DNA from: an uncultured Tateyamaria sp. | GTDB lineage: Bacteria > Pseudomonadota > Alphaproteobacteria > Rhodobacterales > Rhodobacteraceae | Assembly: GCF_947496075.1 (NCBI RefSeq) | Contig: NZ_CANMBJ010000002.1 | Coordinates: forward strand, 930,001 to 994,000 | Length of the DNA: 64,000 bases | Direction of reading: 5' to 3' | In this document: piece after piece, positions 1 to 8,179 of the stretch | Numbering within the stretch: the first letter of the stretch is position 1 | Layout: each line of letters begins with the position of its first letter | Notes under the pieces: generated by a model | What the model was told of the DNA's origin: nothing | Seen by the model: only the letters and a program-made list of their open reading frames with translations | The model's database searches: none | Made by a program: the position numbers and the translations under genes

Positions 1-814
1 TGGGACCCATCGCGCGGATCAACCCGTCTGCATAGCCGCCGGAGACAGTCGCGATGCGGCTGTCTCGTGGGGCAGTCCAGGTGTTGCCGTAGCCGACGCT
101 TTCCCCCTGCACGACGTCCCGAACCTGAATGACGGGCAGATCAAGCGTGACCACCGGGGCCGCATCGGCAAAGGGCAGACCGCCATAGAGGCCGATACCC
201 GGACGCGTCATGTCAAAGTGATAGTCCGGGCCAAGTATGGTGCCGCCGGTGGCAGCTAGAGAGCTGGGAATGTCCAATCCGTCAGTCATCGCACGGAACT
301 CGGACAATTGCCTTGCATTCATCGGGTGATCAGGCTCATCCGCACAGGCCAGATGCGACATGATCAGCGCTGGACCTTGGGCAATTGCAATGTCGCGCAC
401 GGCGGACCATTCGGCGGGCTCCATGCCCAGGCGGTTCATCCCGCTGTCCAGTTGAATGCCGAAGGGCGCACCCGGCAACGCCTCGACATGACGCAGCATC
501 TGGTCAACGGAGTTAAGCAGCGGGGTTAACGCCGCTTCGCGGATCGCGTTGGTATCGCCAACCATGTGCCCGGAAAAGACGTAGATCGCTGGCCCCTGAC
601 CAATCGCCCCGCGCAGCGTGTTGCCTTCTTCGGCCGTGGCCACGAAAAAGCTGCGCACGCCAGCGCGTACAAGAGCGCGGCCCACGACAGGCGCACCCAG
701 ACCATAGCCATTGGCTTTGACCACCGCACCGGTTTCGCACGCGCTGAGTGCATCAAGGGATTGCCAATTGCGCACAAGCGCGCCGAGGTCGATAGAGAGG
801 GTCGCAGATGTCAT
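1..814 (-). CDS. alr: Alanine racemase, C-terminus cut by window edge
   Basis: PLP-dependent racemase that makes D-alanine for peptidoglycan in the cytoplasm. The protein begins [17 protein letters not shown] and carries the PLP-lysine motif [10 protein letters not shown] with Lys at residue 33. Further on are the family motif [10 protein letters not shown] and, near the cut end, [10 protein letters not shown] with the conserved catalytic Tyr region and [12 protein letters not shown]. About 271 residues are present of an expected 340-380, so roughly the last quarter lies outside the window. The ATG is the only one that places the fold's first strand correctly. It lies downstream of dnaB on the same strand, a neighbourhood common in alphaproteobacteria. 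Confidence 0.93.
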   Translation of the reverse strand, partial: MTSATLSIDLGALVRNWQSLDALSACETGAVVKANGYGLGAPVVGRALVRAGVRSFFVATAEEGNTLRGAIGQGPAIYVFSGHMVGDTNAIREAALTPLLNSVDQMLRHVEALPGAPFGIQLDSGMNRLGMEPAEWSAVRDIAIAQGPALIMSHLACADEPDHPMNARQLSEFRAMTDGLDIPSSLAATGGTILGPDYHFDMTRPGIGLYGGLPFADAAPVVTLDLPVIQVRDVVQGESVGYGNTWTAPRDSRIATVSGGYADGLIRAMGP

Positions 815-870
815 GACCGGCTGTTTGGCAGGACGACGCGCATTGGTGAAGAGGAAAATGCGATATGGGC

Positions 871-1659
871 TTAAGGCAGCGCAAAGATGTCGCGATTGCG
901 TTCCCAGATTTCCTCTCCGATCAGGCAGTTATAGGGTGCTGTGGCTTGGGCACGCCACAGACGCGCGGACTGTCCGGCAATTTCAAGGACCAGTTTGCGC
1001 CGCACCGCATCCTCAAATTCCGCCCAATCCGTAACGGGCACGACAAAGGCACCGGTGCCGCCAATGACACATGCGGTGTAGTAGGCATCAAGATCGGGAA
1101 TATTCCACCGGGACGTAAATCCGTCATCTTGGGTCATCAATGGCAGTCCGTTGATCGTGATGCCCTGCGCCAGAACGGCATCTCGGGCCAGGGTGACGGG
1201 ACGCCCCATGTTGTTCGGGCCGTCCCCTGACACGTCAATAACCCTGCGCAAGCCATCAAATGCGTTCCGGTCAATGCTCTCAGCAGCATGCATCAACGCT
1301 CCGGAAATCGAAGTGCGGCGCATCGCATCGTCAAAATGGGCTGTGATCTGACCTGCAATCCTGGCCGCATCCTCGGGGGTGGCCAAAACGGTCCAAGGTA
1401 CAATCACCCGTTGGTCATGCGTCCCGGCCCATTCAACATAGGTGATTGCGATCCGACCCAGAAACCCACTTGTGATGGCGGCCTGCACCTCGGGCGCTTG
1501 AAGGGCAGCGGCATAGCCACGCCGCTGGATTTCAAGCTCGTAGGGTTGCATAGAGCGGCTTACATCAACGGCGAGGAACAGCTCGACATCCACCTCGATC
1601 CGCTCCTGCGCATGCACGACCGAGCCAAAGCACACCAACAAACCAAGAAGCAAGCGCAT
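871..1659 (-). CDS. DUF1194 (VWA-like) secreted protein
   Basis: The 262-residue protein starts [18 protein letters not shown], a clean Sec signal peptide ending in AQ, so it is probably periplasmic. Right after it is [10 protein letters not shown], a D-x-S-x-S metal-adhesion (MIDAS) motif of von Willebrand A folds. The later [12 protein letters not shown] is characteristic of DUF1194. A TTG 12 codons upstream would extend the frame but would bury the signal peptide, so the ATG is preferred. No ribosome-binding site is obvious for either. It lies between dnaB and alr on the same strand. The ligand and role are unknown, and membership of DUF1194 is from memory of the family. Confidence 0.85.
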   Translation of the reverse strand: MRLLLGLLVCFGSVVHAQERIEVDVELFLAVDVSRSMQPYELEIQRRGYAAALQAPEVQAAITSGFLGRIAITYVEWAGTHDQRVIVPWTVLATPEDAARIAGQITAHFDDAMRRTSISGALMHAAESIDRNAFDGLRRVIDVSGDGPNNMGRPVTLARDAVLAQGITINGLPLMTQDDGFTSRWNIPDLDAYYTACVIGGTGAFVVPVTDWAEFEDAVRRKLVLEIAGQSARLWRAQATAPYNCLIGEEIWERNRDIFALP

Positions 1660-1715
1660 GCTGTTACTGTGACGGGCCAGCGTGACTCTGTCCAATCACA
1701 ACCCGGCCATACAGC

Positions 1716-1767
1716 TTCTTCTGGCCAAAAATACCTCGGGGACGCCGAAGGCGAGGGCAGAGCCCCT
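1716..1767 (-). repeat. Short interspersed repeat A, copy 1
   Basis: Read on the minus strand, this 52-base element matches a second copy at 29708-29759 (plus) at 45 of 52 positions with no gaps. It starts AGGGGCTCTGCCC, contains GGCGTCCCC and ends CAGAAGAA. The G-rich start can fold back on the central CCCC. It sits 37 bases after the dnaB stop, in the same orientation to its upstream gene as copy 2 is to the holin gene. Confidence 0.8.
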
Positions 1768-1803
1768 AAAACATTGGCGTCGCGCGCAGCGCGTCCTTGG
1801 TGA

Positions 1804-3297
1804 TCAGAACCCGGTGTCGCCACCGCCGCCCTGCTGCCAGGGCTGCACAAGGTTGCCGAAACGGGTAAAGCGCCCTTCGAAACTCAGGTCCACTGTGCCA
1901 ATGGGGCCGTGACGCTGTTTGCCGATGATGACTTCGGCGCGACCATGCAGCCGCTCCATCTCTTCCTGCCACTTGGCCATGGCTTCCAGGTCGTGATCAC
2001 CGGGCTTCTCACGTTCCTTATAATACTCTTCGCGGAAAACGAACATGACGACGTCGGCGTCTTGCTCAATCGATCCCGATTCCCGAAGGTCTGACAGCTG
2101 CGGGCGCTTGTCTTCCCGGTTTTCGACCTGACGCGACAACTGCGACAGCGCGATGACGGGGATGTTCAGCTCTTTGGCGATGGCCTTGAGGCCCATCGAT
2201 ATCTCGCCGATCTCCTGTACACGGTTTTCGGACACACCGCGCACCAGTTGCAGGTAGTCAACAATCAGCACATCCAGCCCGTGCGTCCGCTTCAACCGGC
2301 GCGCGCGCGCGGACAGCTGGGCAATCGGGATCGCGGCAGTGTCGTCAATATAGAGCGGGCAGGCTTCGAGCTGTTTGGCCGCGTCCACAAAGCGCCGGAA
2401 CTCGGCCTCGGTCATGTCACCACGACGAATGTTTTCCGAGGGCACTTCGGCGGCCTCGGACAGGATACGCGCCGCGAGCTGCTCCGCGCTCATCTCGAGC
2501 GAATAGAAGCCCACTACGCCGCCTTCAATCGCGCCTTCGGCTCCGTCGGGTTTCAGGCCCTTTTTGTAGGCTTTGGCAATGTTGAAGGCGATGTTGGTGG
2601 CGAGCGAGGTTTTCCCCATCGACGGACGGCCCGCAAGGATCAGAAGGTCAGACGGGTGCAGACCCCCCAGCTTCTTGTCCATATCGATCAGGCCAGTTGA
2701 GATACCGGCAAGTCCGCCTTCCCGCTGATACGCGGCATTGGCGACATTAACTGCATCCGTTACAGCTTTGAGAAAACTCTGAAATCCACCCTCTGATGTG
2801 CCCTGTTCCGCCAGCTTGTAAAGCGCCTGTTCGGCCTCTACGATCTGCTCCTTGGGCTCCGAGGCGACATCGACCTTGGCCGCCTTGGCGCTGATGTCGC
2901 GCCCCAGTTGGATCAGGTCGCGGCGTACGGCAAGATCATAAATCATCTGCGCATAGTCGCGCACGGCAAAGGCACTGATGGCGGCCCCGGCAAGGCGGGC
3001 AAGGTAGGCCGGACCGCCCAGCTCTTTCAGCCCCTCATCCTCCTCCATGAACGCCTTGAGCGTCACGGGAGAGGCAAGATTGTTTTTGGCGATCCGAGCC
3101 GCCGAAATCTCAAAGATGCGGGCGTGCACCGGGTCATAGAAATGGGTCGGATTGATGATCGATGCGACGCGGTCATAGATGTCGTTGTTGGTCAGAATCG
3201 CGCCCAGCAATTGCTGCTCGGCCTCGATCGAGTGGGGCATGGTCTCGGCATCCTGAACCGCAACCCCGGTCGGATTGATTGCTGCAATCTCGTTCAT
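1804..3297 (-). CDS. dnaB: Replicative DNA helicase DnaB
   Basis: Hexameric 5'-3' helicase that unwinds the replication fork. The 497-residue product has the N-terminal DnaB domain (PHSIEAEQQLLGAIL, residues 21-35) and the RecA-like C-terminal domain. Walker A is GRPSMGKTS at 223-231, Walker B is VLIVDYLQL, and the DnaB motif SQLSRQVENR follows. The frame is open 38 codons further upstream, but MNEIAAINP is preferred because GAGAGTGGGG lies just before it and family length fits. The upstream non-coding stretch carries DnaA-box-like sequences. DUF1194 and alr follow on the same strand. Confidence 0.97.
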   Translation of the reverse strand: MNEIAAINPTGVAVQDAETMPHSIEAEQQLLGAILTNNDIYDRVASIINPTHFYDPVHARIFEISAARIAKNNLASPVTLKAFMEEDEGLKELGGPAYLARLAGAAISAFAVRDYAQMIYDLAVRRDLIQLGRDISAKAAKVDVASEPKEQIVEAEQALYKLAEQGTSEGGFQSFLKAVTDAVNVANAAYQREGGLAGISTGLIDMDKKLGGLHPSDLLILAGRPSMGKTSLATNIAFNIAKAYKKGLKPDGAEGAIEGGVVGFYSLEMSAEQLAARILSEAAEVPSENIRRGDMTEAEFRRFVDAAKQLEACPLYIDDTAAIPIAQLSARARRLKRTHGLDVLIVDYLQLVRGVSENRVQEIGEISMGLKAIAKELNIPVIALSQLSRQVENREDKRPQLSDLRESGSIEQDADVVMFVFREEYYKEREKPGDHDLEAMAKWQEEMERLHGRAEVIIGKQRHGPIGTVDLSFEGRFTRFGNLVQPWQQGGGGDTGF

Positions 3298-3385
3298 CGC
3301 CCCACTCTCTGCTCGTTGTTTTATTGTCCCCGCGTTCCGGGTGTCTTGCCACAAGCGCATAGGCGTTGAAAACCGGGAGCAAGTC

Positions 3386-3515
3386 TGTGGACAACCCGGT
3401 GGATTCTCCACAATCGTGGTTTACACTTTCCCACATATGGCAATGGCGTCCTGCACGCATACCACATCTGTCCGGCGCCGTGCAAAAGAATCATGGTTTT
3501 GCACACTGTTCCACA
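3386..3515. promoter_or_regulatory. Cluster of DnaA-box-like sites ahead of dnaB
   Basis: Four nonamers resembling the DnaA consensus TTATCCACA lie within 130 bases between dnaB and pyrE. TTGTCCACA (minus strand, 3386-3394) and TTCTCCACA (3404-3412) each have one mismatch. TTTCCCACA (3427-3435) and TGTTCCACA (3507-3515) each have two. This 270-base gap (3298-3567) holds no gene. Binding by DnaA, whether for dnaB control or as a titration site, is inference. Confidence 0.45.
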
Positions 3516-3567
3516 GCCAGACACCATGTAGAAAAGCTACAAACGGAGCCGTATCGGCAAAGTTCCG

Positions 3568-4242
3568 TTACGTCCGGGCTGCCTGCCACGCGCGTGGGTC
3601 GTTCAGGAAGTCCTCGACACCGTCCAGAGTTGCGGCATCAAATGCACCGGACGCCTTGGCCTCGGCCAACACATCCCACCATGTGCATAGGTGATGCAGC
3701 GTCACGCCATGATCACCCAATACCTTCTCGGTCTCTGGGAAAATCCCGTAGTAAAAGATAACAGCTGTGTGCGCGCAGGCTGCCCCAGCATCACGGATGG
3801 CATCCACAAAGCTCAGCTTTGATCCACCATCGGTCGTCAGATCCTCGACCAGCAAAACGCGCTGACCATCGGTCATGTTCCCTTCGATCCGGGCGCCCTT
3901 GCCATATCCCTTGGGCTTTTTTCGAACATACGTCATCGGCAGGGCCATCCGCTCAGCCACGAAGGCAGCAAAAGGGATGCCTGCAGTCTCGCCACCCGCG
4001 ATGTTGTCGAACGCTTCAAACCCCGCATTGCGCATAACGGTGACAGTGAGAAAATCCATCAGCGTCGACCGGATGCGCGGGTAAGAGATCAGCTTGCGAC
4101 AGTCGATATAGGTCGGGCTTGGCAGGCCCGAAGCCAATGTGAACGGCTCTGTCGCGTTGAAATGCACGGCCTTGATTTCCAGCAGCATGCGGGCCGTCAG
4201 GCGGGCCATTTCTTCGGATGTGGGGTAGCTTGTTGGGATCAT
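3568..4242 (-). CDS. pyrE: Orotate phosphoribosyltransferase
   Basis: Converts orotate and PRPP to orotidine 5'-monophosphate in de novo pyrimidine synthesis. The 224-residue protein has the PRPP-binding motif [12 protein letters not shown] at residues 129-140 and the catalytic-loop stretch [16 protein letters not shown] at about 106-121, whose Lys residues are typical of OPRTases. The ATG has only a weak purine-rich stretch (GAAAGCAAAG) upstream. It follows pyrC on the same strand with a 76-base gap, so two consecutive pathway genes are probably co-transcribed. Confidence 0.96.
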   Translation of the reverse strand: MIPTSYPTSEEMARLTARMLLEIKAVHFNATEPFTLASGLPSPTYIDCRKLISYPRIRSTLMDFLTVTVMRNAGFEAFDNIAGGETAGIPFAAFVAERMALPMTYVRKKPKGYGKGARIEGNMTDGQRVLLVEDLTTDGGSKLSFVDAIRDAGAACAHTAVIFYYGIFPETEKVLGDHGVTLHHLCTWWDVLAEAKASGAFDAATLDGVEDFLNDPRAWQAART

Positions 4243-4297
4243 GATGCTTTGCTTTCGGGCTTTGTGCAGTGTGGAGGGTGCGGGAGCCTCCGGCGGG

Positions 4298-4318
4298 GAT
4301 TTTCTTGAAACAGGGAAG
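4298..4318 (-). repeat. Short repeat B, copy 1
   Basis: A 21-base sequence ending TTGAAACAGGGAAG on the plus strand, directly abutting the pyrC stop codon. A second copy with one mismatch is at 61842-61862, downstream of the mttB-like gene. In both places the element reads CTTCCCTGTTTCAA outward from the end of a minus-strand gene, and both have a GC-rich flank. Confidence 0.6.
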
Positions 4319-5350
4319 TTACTGGACGGACCACGTCAGATCGAAACCGGGATCAAAGACGGTGACCGGGCCATCGTCAGTGTCAATTTGGTCAGGCAGC
4401 GTAGGGGCGGATTTGGTGAGGGCAATGGTGTCTTCGTTGGCGGGTAGCCCATAGAAAGCTGGGCCGTTGCGCGATGTGAAGCCTTCGAGCTTGTCCAGCG
4501 CATCCTCTTCCTCAAACACCTGTGCGAGTATGGGCAGCGTGTTGGGGGCTGTGAAGCAGCCCGCACAGCCACAGGGCAACAGCTTGTTCTCATCGGTGTG
4601 CGGCGCGCTATCGGTGCCCAGAAAGAACCGCGCCTCGCCACTGGTTGCGGCTGCACGCAGCGCCAGTCGGTGCTCCTCCCGTTTGGCAACAGGCAGGCAG
4701 TAGTAGTGCGGCTTGATACCTCCGGCCAGGATGTGGTTGCGGTTGATCACCAGGTGATGCGTCGTGATCGTGGCCCCAAGGCTCTCATCCTGTGCGCGGG
4801 CGTAGTCGACCGCGTTCGACGTGGTGATGTGTTCCATGACAACGCGCAAGCCGGGTGTGGTGCGTCGGATTGGGTCGAGAACCCGGTCGATGAACACCGC
4901 TTCACGGTCGAAGATGTCGATGTCATGGTCGGTGACCTCACCATGCACGCATAGGGGCAGGCCAATCTCCGCCATGCGCTCCAGCACCGGGCGCACCTTG
5001 TCGAAGTTTGCGACGCCCGAAGCGGAATTGGTGGTTGCCCCGGCCGGATAGAGTTTGACGGCTTTGACCAAACCACTTGCGTGCGCTGCGGCCACGTCAT
5101 CCGCATCCGTGTCTTCGGTCAGGTACAGCGTCATCAACGGATCAAAATCCATGCCGTCGGGCAGGGCGGACAGGATGCGATCGCGATAGGCAGCAGCTTG
5201 AGCACCTGTAACAACCGGAGGCACGAGGTTGGGCATGATGATGGCGCGGGCAAAATGTTGCGCGGTCCATGGCAGCACGGCGCGCATCATTGCGCCGTCA
5301 CGCAGATGCAGGTGCCAATCGTCGGGGCGGGCGATGGTAAGTGTGGTCAT
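4319..5350 (-). CDS. pyrC: Dihydroorotase (type II)
   Basis: Zinc amidohydrolase that closes carbamoyl-aspartate to dihydroorotate. The 343-residue length and the start [19 protein letters not shown] match the short type II (E. coli-like) enzymes. The metal-binding HxH is His13/His15, and the carbamylated lysine is Lys99 in [18 protein letters not shown]-type (LCVHGEVTD), MEHITT and GTDSAPH motifs supply the other metal and catalytic residues. It precedes pyrE on the same strand. Confidence 0.96.
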   Translation of the reverse strand: MTTLTIARPDDWHLHLRDGAMMRAVLPWTAQHFARAIIMPNLVPPVVTGAQAAAYRDRILSALPDGMDFDPLMTLYLTEDTDADDVAAAHASGLVKAVKLYPAGATTNSASGVANFDKVRPVLERMAEIGLPLCVHGEVTDHDIDIFDREAVFIDRVLDPIRRTTPGLRVVMEHITTSNAVDYARAQDESLGATITTHHLVINRNHILAGGIKPHYYCLPVAKREEHRLALRAAATSGEARFFLGTDSAPHTDENKLLPCGCAGCFTAPNTLPILAQVFEEEDALDKLEGFTSRNGPAFYGLPANEDTIALTKSAPTLPDQIDTDDGPVTVFDPGFDLTWSVQ

Positions 5351-5383
5351 GCGCCGCCGTTAGCATGGGCATGACATGGGTTT

Positions 5384-6346
5384 CTAGTCCTCGGGCTCGG
5401 CACTTCTGGCATTTGCGGCATTGCGCAGTGCGTCAATCTCGGCCAGGCGGCGCTGGAACCGAGGTGCCCGCTTCATACGCGACACCACGTTGCGCGCCAT
5501 CATGTAGGTCAGCTCGGTCCGTTCGTTGCGGTCGAGGGCGGCCAGAACACGACGCAGATAGCCCGGATAGGTGCGGCGCGCGCGATAGATCTTGGCGAAT
5601 TGCAGATCATCCAGCGTGCCTTCGGCGGCCATTTCAAGCAGGTCAGGCAGCACGTTCATGGCCATCAGGTCGCTCTGGATCGTGTCGCCCATATTACGAA
5701 GGCGATATTGTGTCACACCGGCGCGGGTGAACAGGGCGGCGTGCATGGCGTCCAGTCTTTCAACCGGATCGTACAGCACATAGGCTTGCGCACAGGCGTC
5801 CAGCATGTCTGGCGCGTAGCCGTAGCGCGACGTGAAGTCGGTGCGCCGCATCTCGATAAATCGGTCGTCCCATTCCGTCACACGCGGATCAAGCGTGGCC
5901 TGGGGTTGGATCAAAAGCACCTGCGCCCCCGGTGCGGCTACGGAATAGGCAGCAGCGGCATATCCGCAGGGACCGGCCCCGTAGAACAGCACCGTTTCGA
6001 AGTCGTCGAAAAAGCCGTCATCGACCAGCTGATCGAATAGACCAATCACGTGCCGGTCGCGAAACCACGTGTCACCATCCGACGCGATACACAGGTGCGA
6101 CCAGTCATTGTCGCGCACCATGGACCAGCCCAAAGGCTCGGCCCGCTCTGACAGGGCGCGCATACCCTGTACCGATTCGAAGGTCACGACCAACGTGTCG
6201 CCGCGCCGAATGTGCGCTGCAAAATGCTTGCGCCCCAGGGGTTTAAAAAACCCTTGGTCTTCAGCGGCTTGCATCAGGCGTGACAGCCACTCAGCTTTCG
6301 GCAGATCGGCCAGATCCGGCTCGAACGGAATCTCTTGGTCCTGCAT
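5384..6346 (-). CDS. Alpha/beta-hydrolase-like protein lacking the usual serine nucleophile
   Basis: The 320-residue protein has no confident family name. The stretch VLFYGAGPCGYAAAAYS (119-135) followed by VLLIQPQATLDPR resembles the nucleophile elbow and following strand of alpha/beta hydrolases seen in glycan clusters (typically G-S-S-M-G-G-Y). The position where Ser is expected is Gly125, with Cys127 two residues later. This comparison is by eye. The ATG with AGGATAG upstream is preferred over an open extension of 22 codons. It is the last gene of the cassette, 87 bases after a GT2 gene. A catalytic or a purely structural role cannot be decided from sequence. Confidence 0.6.
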   Translation of the reverse strand: MQDQEIPFEPDLADLPKAEWLSRLMQAAEDQGFFKPLGRKHFAAHIRRGDTLVVTFESVQGMRALSERAEPLGWSMVRDNDWSHLCIASDGDTWFRDRHVIGLFDQLVDDGFFDDFETVLFYGAGPCGYAAAAYSVAAPGAQVLLIQPQATLDPRVTEWDDRFIEMRRTDFTSRYGYAPDMLDACAQAYVLYDPVERLDAMHAALFTRAGVTQYRLRNMGDTIQSDLMAMNVLPDLLEMAAEGTLDDLQFAKIYRARRTYPGYLRRVLAALDRNERTELTYMMARNVVSRMKRAPRFQRRLAEIDALRNAANARSAEPED

Positions 6347-6433
6347 TGCTCTATCCTCACATCCCGCCTTTGAACCGCGGGTTGAGGGTGACGTACCGCC
6401 GCAATGGGGCAAAAATGGGGAAAATTTGCGCGA

Positions 6434-7480
6434 CTATTGCGCCGAGCGACGCGCCTGGTTGGCGTATTGGATCATGAATTGCGCGGCTTTTGGCGGTACA
6501 GGGCGTGTGGGTGGCGTCATCAGCAGACGGCCAAACAGCGCGCGAAACGGTTCTTGCTGCATCAATTCATCGAACCTTGATTTGCGCCACGCGACGGCGT
6601 CGTCGTGCAGTGTTGCAAGCACACTATCAGCCTTCAGGTCGGCCAGATGTGCATCGCGCCGTTCCGCATACCGGCTGATCGTTCGGTCCTCATCCGTACA
6701 GAAGTTCCGCTCGACCCAGTAATCGACGCCCAGCAAATCGTCCGAATGTACGGCGCGGCCCCGGTCCGCCTTCAGAACATAGCTTTCCATCGCTCCAAGC
6801 GGGTAGTGATTGAGCTGCGCCAACCCGTAATTGGGTTGCCCGTAGTTGGAAAACAGGCGGCGGGTTTTGAACTGTTCCGGCAACGCGCGTCCATGGCTAT
6901 CGAACCAATTGGCCTGCGCAAGCTTGCTGCCATCCGCATCGCGCGGGCGATGCACGCCGGGTTTGCGATACGTACCGTCATTCGCATAGAGCGTCTTGAA
7001 CATGGATGCGCGCCATGGCCAGTGCAGGATTTTCGGTGCCGCCATGGGAAAGGTATCTGTCACGGGTCGGTCCAGATATCGAACCTGGCCATTGTTGCCG
7101 AACAGACGCCATGTCAACGTGATGGCTGTGGCTTCGGGCAGGGCGGCGTGCAGGGCCGATAATGTACCGTCACCAGTATGAATGTTGACGAACTCGTCGA
7201 CATCAAGCGGCAGAATCCAATCCGCTGTCTTGATCTGATCCATCTTGGCAGCGGCCTTGAGGGCCGTGAACTGGATACCGCCTTTGTCATAGGGGCCTTC
7301 ATTGCGAACATGGGTCAGCCAGCCAAGCGCGGCCAGCCGGTCCAGCATGGTATCGGTGCCATCGTCGCAATCATTGGAAAACACAAGGAAATCGTCAAAG
7401 CCAACAGCCCGGTGATGGGCCAGCCATTCCAGAAGGAACGCAGCCTCGTTCCGGACCGTCAGAAGGGCAAGATGTGTCAC
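6434..7480 (-). CDS. Glycosyltransferase family 2 (GT2_4-type)
   Basis: Predicted cytoplasmic GT-A glycosyltransferase of 348 residues. The N-terminal nucleotide-binding strand is LALLTVRNEAAFLLEWLAHH, and the metal-binding D-x-D region is LPLDVDEFVNI (Asp93 and Asp95). NDCDDGTDTMLDRL and LNHYPLGAMESY are shared with two other proteins in this cluster. The start is a GTG that overlaps the TGA of the upstream methyltransferase gene (GTGA), indicating translational coupling. Longer in-frame starts would overlap that gene far more. Sugar donor and acceptor are unknown. Confidence 0.85.
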   Translation of the reverse strand: MTHLALLTVRNEAAFLLEWLAHHRAVGFDDFLVFSNDCDDGTDTMLDRLAALGWLTHVRNEGPYDKGGIQFTALKAAAKMDQIKTADWILPLDVDEFVNIHTGDGTLSALHAALPEATAITLTWRLFGNNGQVRYLDRPVTDTFPMAAPKILHWPWRASMFKTLYANDGTYRKPGVHRPRDADGSKLAQANWFDSHGRALPEQFKTRRLFSNYGQPNYGLAQLNHYPLGAMESYVLKADRGRAVHSDDLLGVDYWVERNFCTDEDRTISRYAERRDAHLADLKADSVLATLHDDAVAWRKSRFDELMQQEPFRALFGRLLMTPPTRPVPPKAAQFMIQYANQARRSAQ

Positions 7481-8178
7481 TTCAGCGGCCAGGCCCTGCG
7501 GAAAGTGACGACTTTTTGCGTGGACAATTTGGGGTAATAGGCCAGACCGGCGCCCATCATTGCGCCAAAGACTGCGTTTACACCTTCTGGGCCGATCCAT
7601 TGCGGATGCAGTTCAATGACGGCGGCGCGCAGGGTGCTCAGGTCCATCTCGGGCAGCAATTCTGCCTCGTCCCCTTCGATGTCACACACCAGAACTGTGG
7701 GTTTGATTGCCTTGGTTTGTTGACCCGCATTCACGACATCTACGGTCTCTGTGCGCACGATGCCCTCGCCATTTGTCTCTTCGACGGACGACGCCAGGAT
7801 GTTGCCGCGCACATGGAAGTCCTTGGTCCCCTTGCGCTTGCCCAATATGGCGTGATGCACGGTCGTATTCTCGATCCCATTGGCGTCGTGCACCTGTCGG
7901 ATGTATACGGCCAGTGTACTGTTCGCCTCGTAGACATGCACATGCGCAGCTTGGCTTTTCTTGGCCACAAGGGTCGAAATGAAACCAACCCCGCCGCCCA
8001 ATTCCAGAACGACATCATCAGGCTGGATGACGCGCAACACCGCGTCACCTTCCTTCCTCTCATAAAGGCCGCGCCGCAAGCTGCCCGCAATGCGTGGCTT
8101 CAGCACATCCGTATCGCGTGGGAACAACAATCCCCGCGGTGTCGTGATCACGTCATGCTCGATCTGTGCACCATCCAT
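7477..8178 (-). CDS. FkbM-family methyltransferase
   Basis: SAM-dependent methyltransferase of 233 residues. Motif I is VVLELGGGVGFIS (56-68), followed by HVYEANSTL and the later acidic strand VLVCDIEGDEAEL, as in FkbM-type O-methyltransferases often found in polysaccharide clusters. The ATG is preceded by GGAGAGTTGAG and sits one base beyond the upstream stop codon (TGAGATG), so it is translated with the large fused glycosyltransferase. The substrate is probably a glycan hydroxyl, by inference from neighbours. Confidence 0.85.
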   Translation of the reverse strand: MDGAQIEHDVITTPRGLLFPRDTDVLKPRIAGSLRRGLYERKEGDAVLRVIQPDDVVLELGGGVGFISTLVAKKSQAAHVHVYEANSTLAVYIRQVHDANGIENTTVHHAILGKRKGTKDFHVRGNILASSVEETNGEGIVRTETVDVVNAGQQTKAIKPTVLVCDIEGDEAELLPEMDLSTLRAAVIELHPQWIGPEGVNAVFGAMMGAGLAYYPKLSTQKVVTFRRAWPLK

Positions 8179-8179
8179 C

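Noticed and set aside
3298..3567. Chromosome origin
   Set aside because: DnaA-like boxes are present but no AT-rich unwinding region, no dnaA/parAB/hemE neighbourhood; evidence is insufficient.
5384..6346. Phosphoadenosine phosphosulfate reductase as function of this gene
   Set aside because: No ECGxH or paired-cysteine motif and no PP-loop is present; similarity to hydrolases fits better.
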